Assembly (NCBI GenBank): GCA_964035575.1
Contig: OZ037861.1
Location: 1,116,001-1,180,000 of the forward strand
From: Rhynchopus sp. YZ270_cl-10
Taxonomy: Eukaryota > Euglenozoa > Diplonemea > Diplonemida > Diplonemidae
Direction of reading: 5' to 3'
Length of the DNA stretch: 64,000 nucleotides
In this document: piece by piece, positions 1-10,864 of the stretch
Layout: each line of letters opens with the position of its first letter
Position numbering within the stretch: the stretch's first letter is position 1
Notes under the pieces: model-generated
What the model saw: only the letters and a program-made list of their open reading frames with translations
Database searches by the model: none
What the model was told of the DNA's origin: nothing
Position numbers and translations under genes: made by a program

Positions 1-691
1 TCTGCCAAGCCCCACTACACTCGGGATGATCCTGCAGCATCCAGCAGCGCTTGAGGCATGATTCCATGGGTCCTGCCAGTAACCACCCTGTGTGTCGTGG
101 AACTGTGAAGTTTCTATTTTTAAAAAAAGACAGGTGTACTCTTGTTGCACTCTTTGAGTCGTGGATGTGTTTTTTTTGAGGCAAAAAAGCCAAAAAAAAC
201 GAAATCCACATTTTTTTTTGTACCTATTTTCCCCCTAATATAATTGTATATGTCTCGTTAGCAAGACCAAAACCCCCCTAGTTTCGAGTGCAAACGTTTC
301 CCTATGTATTGCACGGAAAACAATATGACACCAGGTGCAGGGTGGTTCCGTGCATATCATAGAACCTGGCACCTTTTGTGTGTCTCCCAAAAACCAAAAA
401 AAGTTTTGAAGGAAAAAAAATAAAAAGGCACTCCAAAAAAAGGCATACTGTCACGAGAGGGCTGTTGTATTTCATGTCACATTTTTTTTTCCTATTTTTG
501 TTGTTTATTGAAGTGCGAGAAGCTCCTAGCTGTATCGCATTAAGACCATCATTTAAGCTGACAATGAGAGTCTTAGGTGAAACTTCCAAACTTTTTTTTT
601 AAAAAATAATATTATGGTGATCACGAGAGGCACATTCATCTTCCGAACGTTTCTTCATTCTTTTCTTTTCTTTTTTTTTTTTTCTAATTTA
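1..691. other. Intergenic, T/A-run rich
   Basis: No credible gene: the open frames here are short and follow homopolymer runs. It holds a partial copy of the dispersed CGAGAGGG repeat near 433-475 and an ACGAGAG-type element near 618-650 whose left stem is not preserved. Confidence 0.6.
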
Positions 692-693
692 TT

Positions 694-950
694 TACAGTC
701 CAAGAAACGGAGGGTAAAAAAAACTAAAAAACCTTTTTTTTTGGGATTTTTAAACCCGAATGGTGTTACCGATCTGCTGTCGGGGACATGTCAACGACAT
801 GTCAAGGACATGTCAATATAGGGGGGGTGTGTCATTTTCCCCTGTAAACCTTGTGTCAAGGACATGTCAATATGGGCCCTTTCGGGAACACCACCGAAGG
901 AAGGTTTTTTTTTTTAAACCCACCCTCCGTTTTTTTTCTTGGAGCACTGT
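694..950. mobile_element. Short inverted-repeat (MITE-like) element
   Basis: The left end (694-715, starting TACAGTCCAAGAAACGG) is repeated inverted at about 919-950, where T-run expansion adds bases to the arm. No coding capacity. The interior contains a short word, GACATGTCAA, iterated between 785 and 875. The TACAGT terminus would fit a Tc1/mariner-derived MITE, but the target duplication is not clean. Confidence 0.45.
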
Positions 951-954
951 TTAC

Positions 955-2174
955 AAAAGAGAAAGCACTCGAATTTACCCTTACCTGAGTATTTTTTTTT
1001 AAAGAGAAACTCTAAGAAGCCTTCAAGGGGAACCTTTTGTTGATCCCTAACCTATACCACTGTACTTTTTTCAATTTCATTGAAATGTGTGTATGGTATA
1101 ATACCCAGAATTAAGAGAAATTGTGTGTGTGCCTAACATCATTTTTGTGTGTTTTGAAAAAGCAAAAAATGTCGGTGTTTTCTTTTGCACACATTTTACT
1201 AGCCTTGTGTACACAAAAATATTTTATTGAGATTTGGTGTGTATGAACGTTGGAGGGGGACGCCTTTGTAATTCATCCATTACAAAGGGTGTCGGTGTGG
1301 CTCTGACGACCCCAAAAATAGCAGAAACGTAACAAAACTGAGGCCTTCACTTTGCTTGAATTAATTGAACGCTACAATGACCCAGATCATACCAGACAAT
1401 GCACAACTGAAAACCAATTCAGTGCGCACACTTCACTACAGCAGATTATAGCAGAAAATAGCCCAAAAAACAGCACCCCCCCTTCAACACCAACAAATTC
1501 TTCTAAAATAAAGGGTCAAAACAACAATCATCCTGACCAACCGGGTTCTCTGCTGATTTGGTTGTAAATAAAAAAAAAGCGGACCTTGCGAGCTTTTTAT
1601 ATTCCAAAACACAACTAAGAAGCAGGACGCTTTTTTTGTTGGTCGCTCTCCGTTTTCTCAGAAGAAAACCGTTTTTTTTTTAAATACCATTTTTTAGATG
1701 TGTACACGGGAGGTACATACATATTTGCAAAGTTTCCTTTTCTATTCTGTTTCTGGGTGTGTATGAATAGGGGGGCATACAAAGTGTGCAGAAGAGGCGA
1801 AGAAGGACGCAAGAAGTGCGTACTTCGCTCACCCTTCCTTCACCCGATGTTCTTCTTTTTTTTTGTCGCCCACGTAATGTGAGGTGACGTTGGTGTCCAA
1901 AAGAAACAACTTGTAATTAATCGTCTCGCCTGCTTCAGGGAAAAAAAGACAGATGGACTGACAAGGTTTTACGAATTGCCTGCAGAGTGAAATGTCATCA
2001 AAAGGAAAAAAAAGGAAAAGAAAAAAAGTGGCAAAACTCTCTCGCATACAAACGTTTTTTTAACCCCCCTCTTTTTGTATCGATGTGTGTGCACGAGAAG
2101 CACTTTCATCTTCAAAAAATAAATTTTAAAATATCCCCCCCCCCCCTGAGGGCCCCCCCCTCCCTTCCCATCCT
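955..2174. other. Intergenic without a supported gene
   Basis: Low-complexity T/A-rich DNA. It includes a small hairpin near 1270-1300 (CCTTTGTAAT with its complement), a 71-codon open frame (1352-1567) with asparagine/threonine-rich composition that I do not accept as a gene, and an ACGAGAA-loop hairpin at 2082-2110. Confidence 0.5.
2082..2110 (+). other. ACGAGAR-loop hairpin (family 2)
   Basis: GATG (2082-2085) pairs with CATC (2107-2110), and GTGC (2089-2092) with GCAC (2100-2103), around loop ACGAGAA. It belongs to a dispersed hairpin family described in the findings. Confidence 0.55.
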
Positions 2175-2227
2175 CACCACGCTGGATGATAGGGTGATTT
2201 GGTAGATTTACATGATAGGTCACATGA

Positions 2228-2580
2228 TAGAATTTTATCATGTGAACCGGTAAATCCCATCATGTGAACCATCATGTGAACCGGGAAATCTAACATGTGA
2301 ACTATCATGTGAAGTGGGAAAACTATCATGTAAACTATCATGTGAACCGGGAAATCTAACATGTGAACTATCATGTGAAGTCGGAAATCTAACAAGTAAA
2401 GTATCATGTGAGCCAGTGAATCCTATCATGTGCCCTATCATGTACCCTATCATGTACCCTATCATGTGCCCTATCATGTGAACCAGTGAATCCTATCATG
2501 TGCCCTATCATGTGATCCTATCATGTGATCCTATCATGTGACCCTATCATGTGACCCTATCATGTGCCCTATCATGTGAA
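2228..2580. repeat. Left subterminal array of foldback A
   Basis: Iterated units around ATCATGTGAACC, GGGAAATCTAAC and CCCTATCATGTG. Unit length varies between 10 and 24 bp, so this is a degenerate nested array rather than a simple satellite. Confidence 0.8.
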
Positions 2581-3284
2581 CCTAGTGCCTCCCAGGGAAA
2601 GGGACTCTCGAATTTTTTTTTTTTGCCCCAAAATAGGGCTAATTTTGACGAATTGAGGCCATTTAAAGCAAAATTTGGCACTTTTGAGCATCTAGGGGGG
2701 TCTAAAACGTGGTTTTGAGTTTCCAAAAAAAAAAAAAAAAATCCCCTAAATACAATACGGTTGTGCAGTCCCACGTCGCATTCCCACCTGTGTGGGTCAG
2801 CATGTATGGACACCTTGTCAAAAAATCGAATGGGGGGAAGATTAAAAACTCTTGATAAGCAGAGCTCGGTTTGTTGTTAAAGACATCTTCTACCATGCAT
2901 TGAGGAGGGTAAGACAGTGTTCGCAGTTTCTACTTGATAGCATTACAACATTTAACTTCTCCACGGGGGTCTTGGGCCGTTCACTCGGTTATACCTTGAC
3001 TACCGGAAGATATTCTTGAGGCCTTTTTGGTCTCTAGAATATCCGGTCTTCCCGAACGGAGGCACACTTTGTGTGTTACTACGACCTGGCAATTTCCAGC
3101 AGTAGGTTAAGTAATCTTTCTTGTAAATTGTTGGATCATTATCTCCTCAGTGTATGGTGGATGACTTATTTGACAACAAACCGATGTGTTTGTCAAGTGG
3201 ACTGCCTGGTCACTTTTCAGTGCTGGTGGTAATTTTTGCGGTGAACTTGATATGATGTACCCTATCATGTGCCCTATCATGTGG

Positions 3285-3600
3285 CCATAGGGCACATGAT
3301 AGGGCACATGATAGGGCACATGATAGGGCACATGATAGGGCACATGATAGGGCACATGATAGGGCACATGATAGGGCACATGATAGGGTACATGATAGGG
3401 TACATGATAGGGCACATGATAGGATTCCCCGGTTCACATGATAGGATTGATAGGGTCACATGATAGGGCACATGTTAGGGTACATGATAGGGTACATGAT
3501 AGGGTACATGATAGGGCACATGATAGGGCACATGATAGGTCACATGATAGGGTACATGTTAGGGTACATGATAGGGCACATGTTAGGATCCTAACATGTG
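3285..3600. repeat. Right subterminal array of foldback A
   Basis: A run of about ten near-perfect 12-bp units (GGGCACATGATA) from about 3290 to 3420 continues as variants with GGTACATGATAG. It is in inverted orientation to the left array, so the two arms can fold on each other. Confidence 0.85.
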
Positions 3601-3986
3601 CCCTATCATGTCACCCTATCATGTGACCCCTATCATCCAGCGTGGTGCTGCTATCGAACGTTTCGTTCCAAAACAAAATAAAACAAAATTTTATTGTAAT
3701 GTGGAAGGCTCGGGTGTCAATTAACAAAATAAAAGTCTTTCGGGTTGATGTCGTTGTGTACAGAACCCGGACGGGGGTGATTGTCGATTCAAAGAGAAAA
3801 AAAATAATAATAAAAAAAGCTGACTTTTTCTCATTACTTCGGGTGGTTAAAGATTAGAGCCGTCGTTCTCTTCTTCTTTCCCACTCCCTAATCTGCACTT
3901 TCAACTTCTCTTTTTTTCCCTCTGAGGTGTGGCGCCTGCGTCGAGGCGTGCGCCTTCACAAACTTCCATTTTTTTAATAGATATTT

Positions 3987-4003
3987 TGTGCACGAGAGGC
4001 ACA
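3987..4003 (+). other. ACGAGAG-loop hairpin (family 2)
   Basis: TGTGC (3987-3991) and GCACA (3999-4003) close the loop ACGAGAG (3992-3998). It is followed by an A/T-rich stretch. Confidence 0.55.
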
Positions 4004-4520
4004 TTCGTCTCGCAATTTGAAAACCCCTTTCTCAGAACCGTTCTTCGTTTTTGGAAAACAAAACAAAGCAAACAAAAAAATACAAATAACAAAAAACAAA
4101 ACCAGATGTGGAGCAGGCCTGGTTATAAACCTGTGGGTTTTGAAACACCACTCCTGCAGAATGTGTAGTGTGCCCCACACCCCACACCCCCCCCCCTCTT
4201 TCTTCTCAGATTATCTGGGCAGTTTACCTAGCCCTTCTGGTGACATTCAAAAATACAACACAGAGCGGAGTCATCACATCCCGCATAAGACCTCTTATAG
4301 GGGCATAATTGTATACAAGCAAAACAACATTTTTTTTTCCCCCTGTCAAACTACCCCTCTTTTTTACTCTCCAACGTTGTGTTTTTTTATCTCTTTTTTT
4401 TTACTCAAAGCGTGCCTGCTGATTTGTAGGTGAACCTAAGCTAAGCAACGAGAGGCTTCAGTTCATCTCATAAATTTTTTTTTTGGAAAAATCTTTTCTT
4501 TTTACGTTACTTTTGTGTAG

Positions 4521-4846
4521 CGGAAAAAGTCTCAACGTCGTTCACCTCACCCCAACCGTGCTCCGCAACGCCACCCAAGAGAGAGAATGTGTGTGGAAGC
4601 GCCAACGCATCAAACAACTACAAGAAGGCGGGAGTGAGGGAACGACTCCGGAGGAACAGAGCAACGTGCGGTTGCCCTGGAAGCTCCAAGAATAAAAAAA
4701 AATGGGCGGGCTCAAAAAAGAGGAAGTTGTTGGGCTTCCTCAAACGCGAGCGGAAAGTGTCCACGTCGTTTCACTCACCTAACCGTGCTTCGAAACACGA
4801 CCACCCTATAGGTGTGTGATTAGTGCGTGGAAGCGTCAACGCAACA
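4521..4846 (+). repeat. Two-copy direct duplication
   Basis: Segments 4521-4611 and 4748-4846 are diverged copies (shared words include AACCGTGCT and GTGTGGAAGCG/GCGTGGAAGCGTCAACGCA). They flank about 135 bp of unrelated sequence. Confidence 0.6.
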
Positions 4847-4869
4847 CAAAATTCTTTTTGAATAGTGTG

Positions 4870-4986
4870 TGCCCTTGAGCCCTTGAGCCCTTGAGCCCTT
4901 GAGCCCTTGAGCCCTTGAGCCCTTGAGCCCTTGAGCCCTTGAGCCCTTGAGCCCTTGAGCCCTTGAGCCCTTGAGCCCTTGAGCCC
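4870..4986 (+). repeat. 8-bp tandem satellite (CCCTTGAG)n
   Basis: About 14.6 exact copies of CCCTTGAG, followed by two copies of GGATCCCATTTTC. The exactness suggests recent slippage expansion. Confidence 0.95.
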
Positions 4987-5495
4987 TGGATCCCATTTTC
5001 GGATCCCATTTTCATTCCAAGCTGTTCTCTCGTATTTTTCTATACTTGCTATTCTCTCCTTTTTTTGAAGGTGTGGAGGATAAAATCCAAGAAAAACATA
5101 AATTTCTCTCTTTTTTCCATGTGTAGTGACTCAGGAATACAAACGTTTTGAGGAACACAGAGCTTTCTATCCTATTGTGCAAATGCAGGACAGTGTTATA
5201 TTATTAGGAAACCTTAAGAGCCACTTATATCTCTTAAGTTTTTTCTTCTGTTGTCGATTTCTTTTTTGTTTTTGTTTTTGTTTTTAAAAGGACACAGCCT
5301 ACCATGTAAAGGAAAAACAAAAGGTTCCAGATGTCACCCAATACCGCAAAAATAAGTAAAATTTCAAAAATACCACCACGTTTATTCAGTAAAAAAAGCA
5401 AGACAAAAGCAGTATTTCTCAAAAAAAAAAAGTAAAAAAAAAAAGTAAAAAGTGGAACCCATCCTTGGGTAATCCCATAAAATACAAAAACCAAG

Positions 5496-6280
5496 CAGGC
5501 ATTATGCTAACTCGGCCGGGTTCCTAAATGGGGGGAACGATGGAAAAAAAAAAAAAAATCAGAGGGCAAAAGGGGTCCCGAGCTTTCCCCCCGCAAAAGC
5601 GGTCGCTGCGCGCGCTTCGCGCGCCCGACTCCCTGTCAGTACAAGAAGATGAGGCTCTTTCTCCCCTCTGATGCACAAAATCGTGAAAGGCAGGTGGGGA
5701 GGGTGAACCACAAGCCGTAGTGGGTGTCAGCCTCTTATCAATAACCTCAGTATATCTATAAAAGAAGCGGCGGTCATGGCATCCAGTTCCTGGCGAAGCC
5801 ACGGTACGCAACATTTCTAAAAAAATGTTGCCATAAACCGGCACTGTCGTTGGTAATTATCAACAGTTACCGTAATTTTTACTTCCATATTTTGATAAAA
5901 CGAAAGTTTCTGGCGAAGCCACGGTACGCAACATTTCAAGAAAATGCGCTTAAAATTGCACACTTTTACAGCCAAACTATGTCATGGGAAGGGTGGGCTG
6001 CAAGCTGCGCCGCAGGCGCACGGTACGCTACTTTTATTCTTTCGCCACGCTGCATGCTTCCTTTTCCTTCGGCGTTTGACCAATTCAGTCGCGTTCTGGT
6101 CTCCCACGGTGAGCCCTTGAGCCCAGGGTCTCTGCATCTGTGACACACCCCACAGTACAGTCCATGGAACGATGGAACGATGCCACCTTTTTCCTAGGGG
6201 GAACGATGGAACGATGAAAAAAAAAAAAAAAAAAACGCCAAAAACAGGGAACGATGGAACGATGGTTAGCAAAATGCCTG
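5496..6280. mobile_element. hAT-type non-autonomous element
   Basis: The terminal inverted repeats CAGGCATTATGCTAAC (5496-5511) and GTTAGCAAAATGCCTG (6265-6280) match at 15 of 16 positions. They are flanked by a perfect 8-bp target duplication AAACCAAG (5488-5495 and 6281-6288). CAGG termini and an 8-bp duplication are hallmarks of hAT. No transposase is present. Internal repeats include two copies of TGGCGAAGCCACGGTACGC (about 5792 and 5911) and several runs of GGAACGATGGAACGATG. A further piece of the same interior (GCTGCGCCGCAGGCGCAC) occurs near 15596. Confidence 0.85.
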
Positions 6281-6288
6281 AAACCAAG

Positions 6289-7129
6289 TTTTCAAAATAA
6301 AATAAAAAAGTTCGCTCAAAAGAGAAAAAAAAATAGGTCCAGCTTTTTTTCCCTGTCCACAAGAATAGAATCAGATCTTTACCCAGCAGTGGTGTGAAGA
6401 GATTTTATATGTTTGTCGGTACTAAAAAATAAAGCGAAGCACCAAAAAAAAGGCGTAAAAACACGCTAAAAAAAAATCTAAAAAAACAACAAAAAACAGG
6501 CTAAAAACAAAGCATCGGGAGTTTTTTTTTTTATATGTCAGACTAGAGTCAAACTCGGGTCTTCTTTCCCCGCTGACAGTTTCAAGTCCTGACTTCTTGA
6601 CTCGGATCGTATTCTGGGGTGATTGCCACAGCAAAAAAAACCCCTCTCCCTTTGTTGAGAACGATCTGCGTCTTATCTCCAATACTCGAAGCTCTTTTGT
6701 AACCACCTGCATTTATGCTTTGCCAAATACAAACATCCCAACTTTTGGACATAACAAAAACTTCATAAAACACAACCCATTCAAAATCCCCACTTTTGGT
6801 CCATAATTCTGCGCAAGAATTACCCCTATTTAAATTAAACACACACCCCCCCCCTTCAGAGACCTTACACAAAACTCACACAAAAAGAATAGAAAATAAT
6901 GCTCCCACATTTCCTGTAAACCTTTTTTTGTTTTCCTCTCCCTTTTCACTTTTATTGTCAAATAGACCCCTCCCTTTTTTGTATTCAACCCCAATCCATT
7001 TCTCCCCTAAACACTCAAGCATTTTCTCTTTTTTCTTTCTTTATAAGAAGACGCGCTAGGTGGAAAAACTCCATCTTTCGAAAAGAATATCTTAGTCATT
7101 TCTTTATAACAAAATCAGGTGGGAGAGAA
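6289..7129. other. Upstream region of the mucin-like gene
   Basis: No supported gene. Pyrimidine-rich stretches dominate 6900-7060. An AG (about 7119-7120, after ACAAAATC) lies just upstream of the next start codon and could be a splice acceptor for a leader exon or spliced leader; this is inferred from position only. Confidence 0.4.
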
Positions 7130-8206
7130 GTGGTAGCCATGCACCTCTTATTGTTCTCCGTTCTGTTAGCTAGCGGTGTGTCTCAGAGGCCACTCCCGCG
7201 CGCAAAGGGATCCGAAGGTGGATGGGGGCAGGAAGACGTTGAAGTAGAGTTCTCGCGCCTCGGTGTCTCGCTGCAGGACAACACAACCGACGGTGATGTT
7301 ACTAGCAGCCCCGTCACCGCGATTCCGTTGCTCAGTACGACGGCCCCTACCACGCGACCACCGGACACAGAGGCACCACGTAGTACATCTGCGCCTACAA
7401 CAGTGCTTACTGCCATACCCATCGCTGTGCCACCCTCCACAGAGTCGCCTGAGGAAGCAAATCAAACGACGTCCCCTGATGTTGCGGTCCCAACCGCCAC
7501 TCTGACCCTCACGCTCACCTCAGTTCTTGACCCTGAGGAGCCGAGGGATGTTTCGTCGACTTCGGACTCAATTTTTGAGACCTGGTGGGTCGTGGTGTTG
7601 CTTCTCGCTGCGTTGGTGATCGCGTGTGTTGCGACCTGCTTTGTTTGCATTTCGTGGGGGCGAAGCGGGAAGAACAGAAAAAATGAGCAAGAACCCGATG
7701 TCTCCCTCGGGCAAAGCCAAAGCTATGTTGATGACCGACACAACGACTTCCTTTCCGCATCAAATCTACCAATTGAAGGTCGAGTAGAAGCCCCTCTTAA
7801 AGACATCCCTCCGGTAGGCGACGGCTTCGTCATGCGGTCGCTCGGTGAGGCAGGCATCCTAAGCATGGACCTGAGAGATGTGTCCGGGCGGCTGGGCAAC
7901 CCCGAGACAGTGATGTGGGTGAAACCGGTCCTCCGAGACCCAGAGCACGTCATCGCCCCGCCGACATTATTCCACAGCAGGATAATCGAGGGGGGTGACG
8001 ATGCAAGCGAAGGTGGTGGCGGTGTCGGGTCTATCTACCGTGCTGCAGGGGCCATGGGGCGGGAGGGGTCTGGGGGAGAAGGTGGAGGGGGCGGAGGAGG
8101 GGGTGTAGGGCTGAACGTGCTGCGTGCGCTTCCCTCTGATCATACATCCCCGTCGTCGTCGCCGCGACTAACGCACTTCGTCATCCCGAGGTTGGATCTG
8201 GGGTGA
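7130..8206 (+). CDS. Type I membrane protein with Thr/Pro-rich ectodomain
   Basis: 358 codons; the start may be codon 1 or the Met at codon 4, both leaving the same secretory signal (LLLFSVLLASGVS). Residues about 25-150 form a Thr/Ser/Pro-rich exterior (for example TTAPTTRPPDTEAP) likely to be O-glycosylated. One strong membrane segment lies at about 151-174 (WWVVVLLLAALVIACVATC), followed by a basic stop-transfer stretch (GRSGKNRK). The cytoplasmic tail of about 180 residues ends in a glycine-rich run. I do not recognise a catalytic domain or named family. Architecture suggests a cell-surface mucin-like protein; its ligand and function are unknown. Coding GC is clearly higher than in the flanks. 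Confidence 0.8.
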   Translation: MVAMHLLLFSVLLASGVSQRPLPRAKGSEGGWGQEDVEVEFSRLGVSLQDNTTDGDVTSSPVTAIPLLSTTAPTTRPPDTEAPRSTSAPTTVLTAIPIAVPPSTESPEEANQTTSPDVAVPTATLTLTLTSVLDPEEPRDVSSTSDSIFETWWVVVLLLAALVIACVATCFVCISWGRSGKNRKNEQEPDVSLGQSQSYVDDRHNDFLSASNLPIEGRVEAPLKDIPPVGDGFVMRSLGEAGILSMDLRDVSGRLGNPETVMWVKPVLRDPEHVIAPPTLFHSRIIEGGDDASEGGGGVGSIYRAAGAMGREGSGGEGGGGGGGGVGLNVLRALPSDHTSPSSSPRLTHFVIPRLDLG

Positions 8207-9209
8207 AAAAAAGAGATGTGGAGAGAGGGAGATAGAAGTTTGTACGGAGTTGAGATGCTAACCTTTTTGGGCTCGTTTTTCCATTTATTGTTACAAAGTA
8301 ACAATAATCGATTTTTTCCCGGTGACCTCCCCCTCGTATGTAACACGTCTTGGGGAGATAGAGGTTTGTGTGGAGTTGAGATGCTAACCTTATTGTTAAA
8401 AAAGACAGTGGAGATTTGCACAAACTGTAGCAACACAACCCGAGGCAACTACACTACTCCAAACAATTTATCAAAAAAAATGAAGGATTGGGGGTTGTGC
8501 TCTGTGGTTCATTGGAAGAAGGGGAAGGGGGTTGATCGAATGAGTATATTGTGTATAGGTATTGCTGAAAATAGATGTATTGTTTTATATCCCTTTTTTT
8601 TTTGTTCGAATGTATTTTTTTTTTTGTCAAAATAAAATTGTGAGGGGGAAAGGAAAAGGTTGTTTTGTTTGACTTTTTTTTTATGGCCCTGCAATAAACC
8701 CGCAAATGCTGACGGCTTAAAATTCTCGTGGTCCTTTCTGGGCTCGTAGTCCCGTGGGCTCGTGGTCCTTCTGGCTCGATTCTGTTCCTTTTGTACGTCG
8801 AAGTGGTTCGTGGGCCGTTGAGAGGTTCGGTTCCTTTTGTTCGAAAAATTTCTGCGGCTCTGTTGCTTCTGGTCGAGTATCTGGATTATTTTTGTCCGCG
8901 TGTGATGTGTTTTTTTTGAAAAAATTGATTGTTTCCAGCACGCGGACTGTGTCAGTGTGTGATGGTTTATGATTATTGCCTGAAGCACAGAAAATGGGAG
9001 TGTCGGTGGCGGAACACAAAAGGGTAAGATGAAAAACATATCGGGTGGGGTCTCTGATCTATCTGTGCGACGAATATATTTCCCCTAACACTCCACGTTT
9101 GGCCAGGGCCTCTCCACGCGTGTCAGTTGCAAAGACAACCACTTCTCTCCTTCCCTATTCCACCCATCCATGCAGATTAAGAAAAACCACACAACAACAA
9201 GAAAACACA
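8207..9209. other. Intergenic; local duplication
   Basis: A diverged direct duplication (about 8223-8268 and 8350-8398, sharing GAGTTGAGATGCTAACC) lies just 3' of the stop codon. The stretch at about 8416-8475 recurs near 43010-43050 (GAGGCAACTACACT with CAATTTATCAAAAAA). The 8509-9039 minus-strand frame is lysine/asparagine-rich and not supported. A pyrimidine tract ending in CCATGCAG (AG at 9174-9175) precedes the next gene by 34 nt. Confidence 0.5.
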
Positions 9210-9752
9210 ATGCGTGCCTTCCTTTTCACTCTTGCATTTGCCTCTGTGCACGGTGCAACATATGACTGCAGCACGTTCAGTATCAACGAAGTATCCGGCG
9301 TGTGCCCCAAAGGCTATGAGCTTGCATCGGGTGAGTACGTTGAGCAGTGCGCTTCCCAGGTTTGCCTCAAGCTTGGTGCGTGGAGCATGGCCAAGTACGG
9401 TGACCCTAAGTATTTCTTGATTGGTTCGGGGTACCAGCCAACATGCACCCCTCAAGAGTACGACGGACGTAGCCTCGGTGCGGCGATTTGCACACCCTCC
9501 AGCGACCCTTGTGCACACCTCTTCGTTGTGAACGAGAAGACCTGCCCCTTCGGCACCCTGCTGGCGCCTGCGAGCGATGTGGAGTCCTGCACTGCACAAC
9601 TCTGTGAAGGCCTGGAGGTGAACTCTGCATACCACTACGCTGACGCGACGAAGATGGTTGTGGGGAGAGCCTTGAACCCGAGCTGTGGACCTGTGGTAAA
9701 CAACGCCACTCTGTCTGCTTCGAACTCGCTGTGTGTGGGGTCGTTCTTCTGA
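9210..9752 (+). CDS. Small secreted 12-cysteine protein, copy 1
   Basis: 180 residues. The start is the Met of MRAFLFTLAFASVHG, conserved in all five copies; an upstream in-frame Met is ignored because it lies before the acceptor-like TGCAG. After the signal peptide come two tandem modules with the same cysteine pattern: C-x11-C-x14-C-x4-C in the first and about C-x10-C-x14-C-x4-C in the second, each followed by two more cysteines, twelve in all. CPxG and CxxxxC are shared by both modules. No enzyme motif is visible; all cysteines are probably disulphide-bonded. I do not recognise the family. The second module is nearly identical to that of copies 3-5. A secreted or surface-associated role is inferred from the signal peptide only. 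Confidence 0.85.
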   Translation: MRAFLFTLAFASVHGATYDCSTFSINEVSGVCPKGYELASGEYVEQCASQVCLKLGAWSMAKYGDPKYFLIGSGYQPTCTPQEYDGRSLGAAICTPSSDPCAHLFVVNEKTCPFGTLLAPASDVESCTAQLCEGLEVNSAYHYADATKMVVGRALNPSCGPVVNNATLSASNSLCVGSFF

Positions 9753-9837
9753 AGTGGATGGTGAAAATGTTGTGTGCAGATTCACTTCTCAAACGAAGGT
9801 CTCTTGTTCCGTGTGGTTTTGTTTTAGTTTTTGTTTT

Positions 9838-10035
9838 TTGTGAGATTCACGCCCGAACTAACCCCTTTCCACGAGTTGTCAGTGTTTTGATAGGTTAGGT
9901 GACTAAACCCGAGAGGCTTAGGTTCATCTCTCCAACTCTTTTTGACGTTGACACCAAACAACTGCCATGTCCCTGACATGTCCTTTCCCAGTTTTTAGGG
10001 CATCAGGCATTCTGTATTGGACAATATGCTTTGTA
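9838..10035 (+). repeat. Conserved 3' flank of cysteine-rich genes (copy 1, truncated)
   Basis: Nearly the same sequence follows every cysteine-rich gene: copies at 9838-10035, 11560-12000, 23860-24240, 25795-26235 and 27478-27835. Each includes a family 1 hairpin-type motif and the block TGACATGTCCTTTCCCAG. This copy ends early at the ATATGCTTTG word and runs into unrelated sequence. Confidence 0.85.
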
Positions 10036-10864
10036 ACACATAAGCCTCCCCCCCCTACGTTCCCCCGCTAACATATTTTTTTGCCTTTTTCGCTTCTCTG
10101 CATCCATTGACTGTTCGCTCAATAAGGTGCCTTTGTATTAACACCATGGCATCGTACTCTGAGTAAGTCGGAGGTGTTCGTGCCTGCATCAAGTTTTTTT
10201 TTTGTGAGGAGAAAAACCAAAAACGGAAATGAATCTTGCGAAGTGAGAGTGGAAGTTTTTTCGTAATGTTTTAATTCTCCCCCTCACAACACTTCGCAGG
10301 AATAAAAAAACCTGTTTTTTTTTCTCGTTCGAGTGATTTGCGTCTTCCGCAGTTTACAAACTTTTTTTTTCCAGTATTCACTTGTTATCCAGTTTCCATC
10401 GGTGGTTCCGTGCCATGTTTTTCCACAGAACCAACGCGTGGGGCGTGTCTCCCAAACAACAATGGATATAAATGTTGGAAAAAAGGAAGAACAAAACAAT
10501 GTAGTTTTTTCACACAAGAGACTATAAACTATGCTCTGCTCTTTGATCAGTGCCACACAAAAGCCTCCCCCACCCTTCTGTACCCCGACAACCACCTCTT
10601 GTTGTGTCCTCTGTTCGCTCAATGAGGTGTCTTTGGATTAACACCCTACCCATACTTCAAAAGTAAAATGGAAAAACGTTTTTGTTTTGTTTTGTTTTGT
10701 CTGATTCATATTTATGTTGTTTTGCGGTAGACGGCCAATTCTCTCCCCCTAGCCCTATACACCCATCCACGCAGATAGCGAAACAAAATTCGTAAAAGCC
10801 AAACAATCCCTATTCCACCCATCCATGCAGATTAAGAAAAACCACACAACAACAAGAAAACACA
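10036..10864. other. Spacer between cysteine-rich copies 1 and 2
   Basis: No gene. It holds a dispersed repeat of the GGCATCGTAC/CCTGCATCA type (10145-10190), two copies of a short word (GTTCGCTCAATRAGGTG) near 10110 and 10613, and two successive acceptor-like CACCCATCC(A)YGCAG sites at about 10763-10777 and 10816-10830. Confidence 0.5.

Larger units (their letters stand above)
2175..3647. mobile_element. Foldback element A (CATGATAGGG type)
   Basis: The termini are a perfect 20-bp inverted pair (CACCACGCTGGATGATAGGG at 2175-2194; complement at 3628-3647). Subterminal arms are arrays of short words built on CATGTGA/TCACATG and CACATGATAGGG, in opposite orientation at the two ends (about 2200-2580 and 3250-3625). 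The roughly 650-bp middle has no credible reading frame. The element is non-autonomous. Structure resembles foldback transposons; the superfamily is unknown because no transposase or clear target duplication is visible. The perfect terminal match suggests recent activity or homogenisation. Confidence 0.75.
3648..5487. other. Gene-free stretch with small repeats
   Basis: No supported gene. It holds hairpin-family copies at 3987-4003 and about 4433-4475, a roughly 95-bp direct duplication (4521-4611 and 4748-4846) and an 8-bp satellite. Open frames at 4017-4433 and 4483-4695 show homopolymer-driven or duplication-derived composition. Confidence 0.5.

Noticed and set aside
3285-4986. CRISPR-like regular repeats (3285-3600 and 4870-4986)
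   Set aside because: Units are directly adjacent without unique spacers, in eukaryotic DNA with introns; they are simple or foldback arrays.
8509-9039. 176-codon minus-strand frame
   Set aside because: Asn/Lys/Thr-rich translation of A/T-rich DNA, no domain, and opposite to the local gene orientation.
9210-9752. Assignment of the 12-cysteine proteins to elicitins
   Set aside because: Both have a CxxxxC pair and six cysteines per module, but the order and length of the other spacings differ.
9177-9785. Long minus-strand frames over the cysteine-rich genes (also 11153-11431, 23523-24059, 24912-25586, 27029-27454)
   Set aside because: They mirror the + strand genes and vary in start and end between copies, while the + strand signal peptide and cysteine pattern are conserved.
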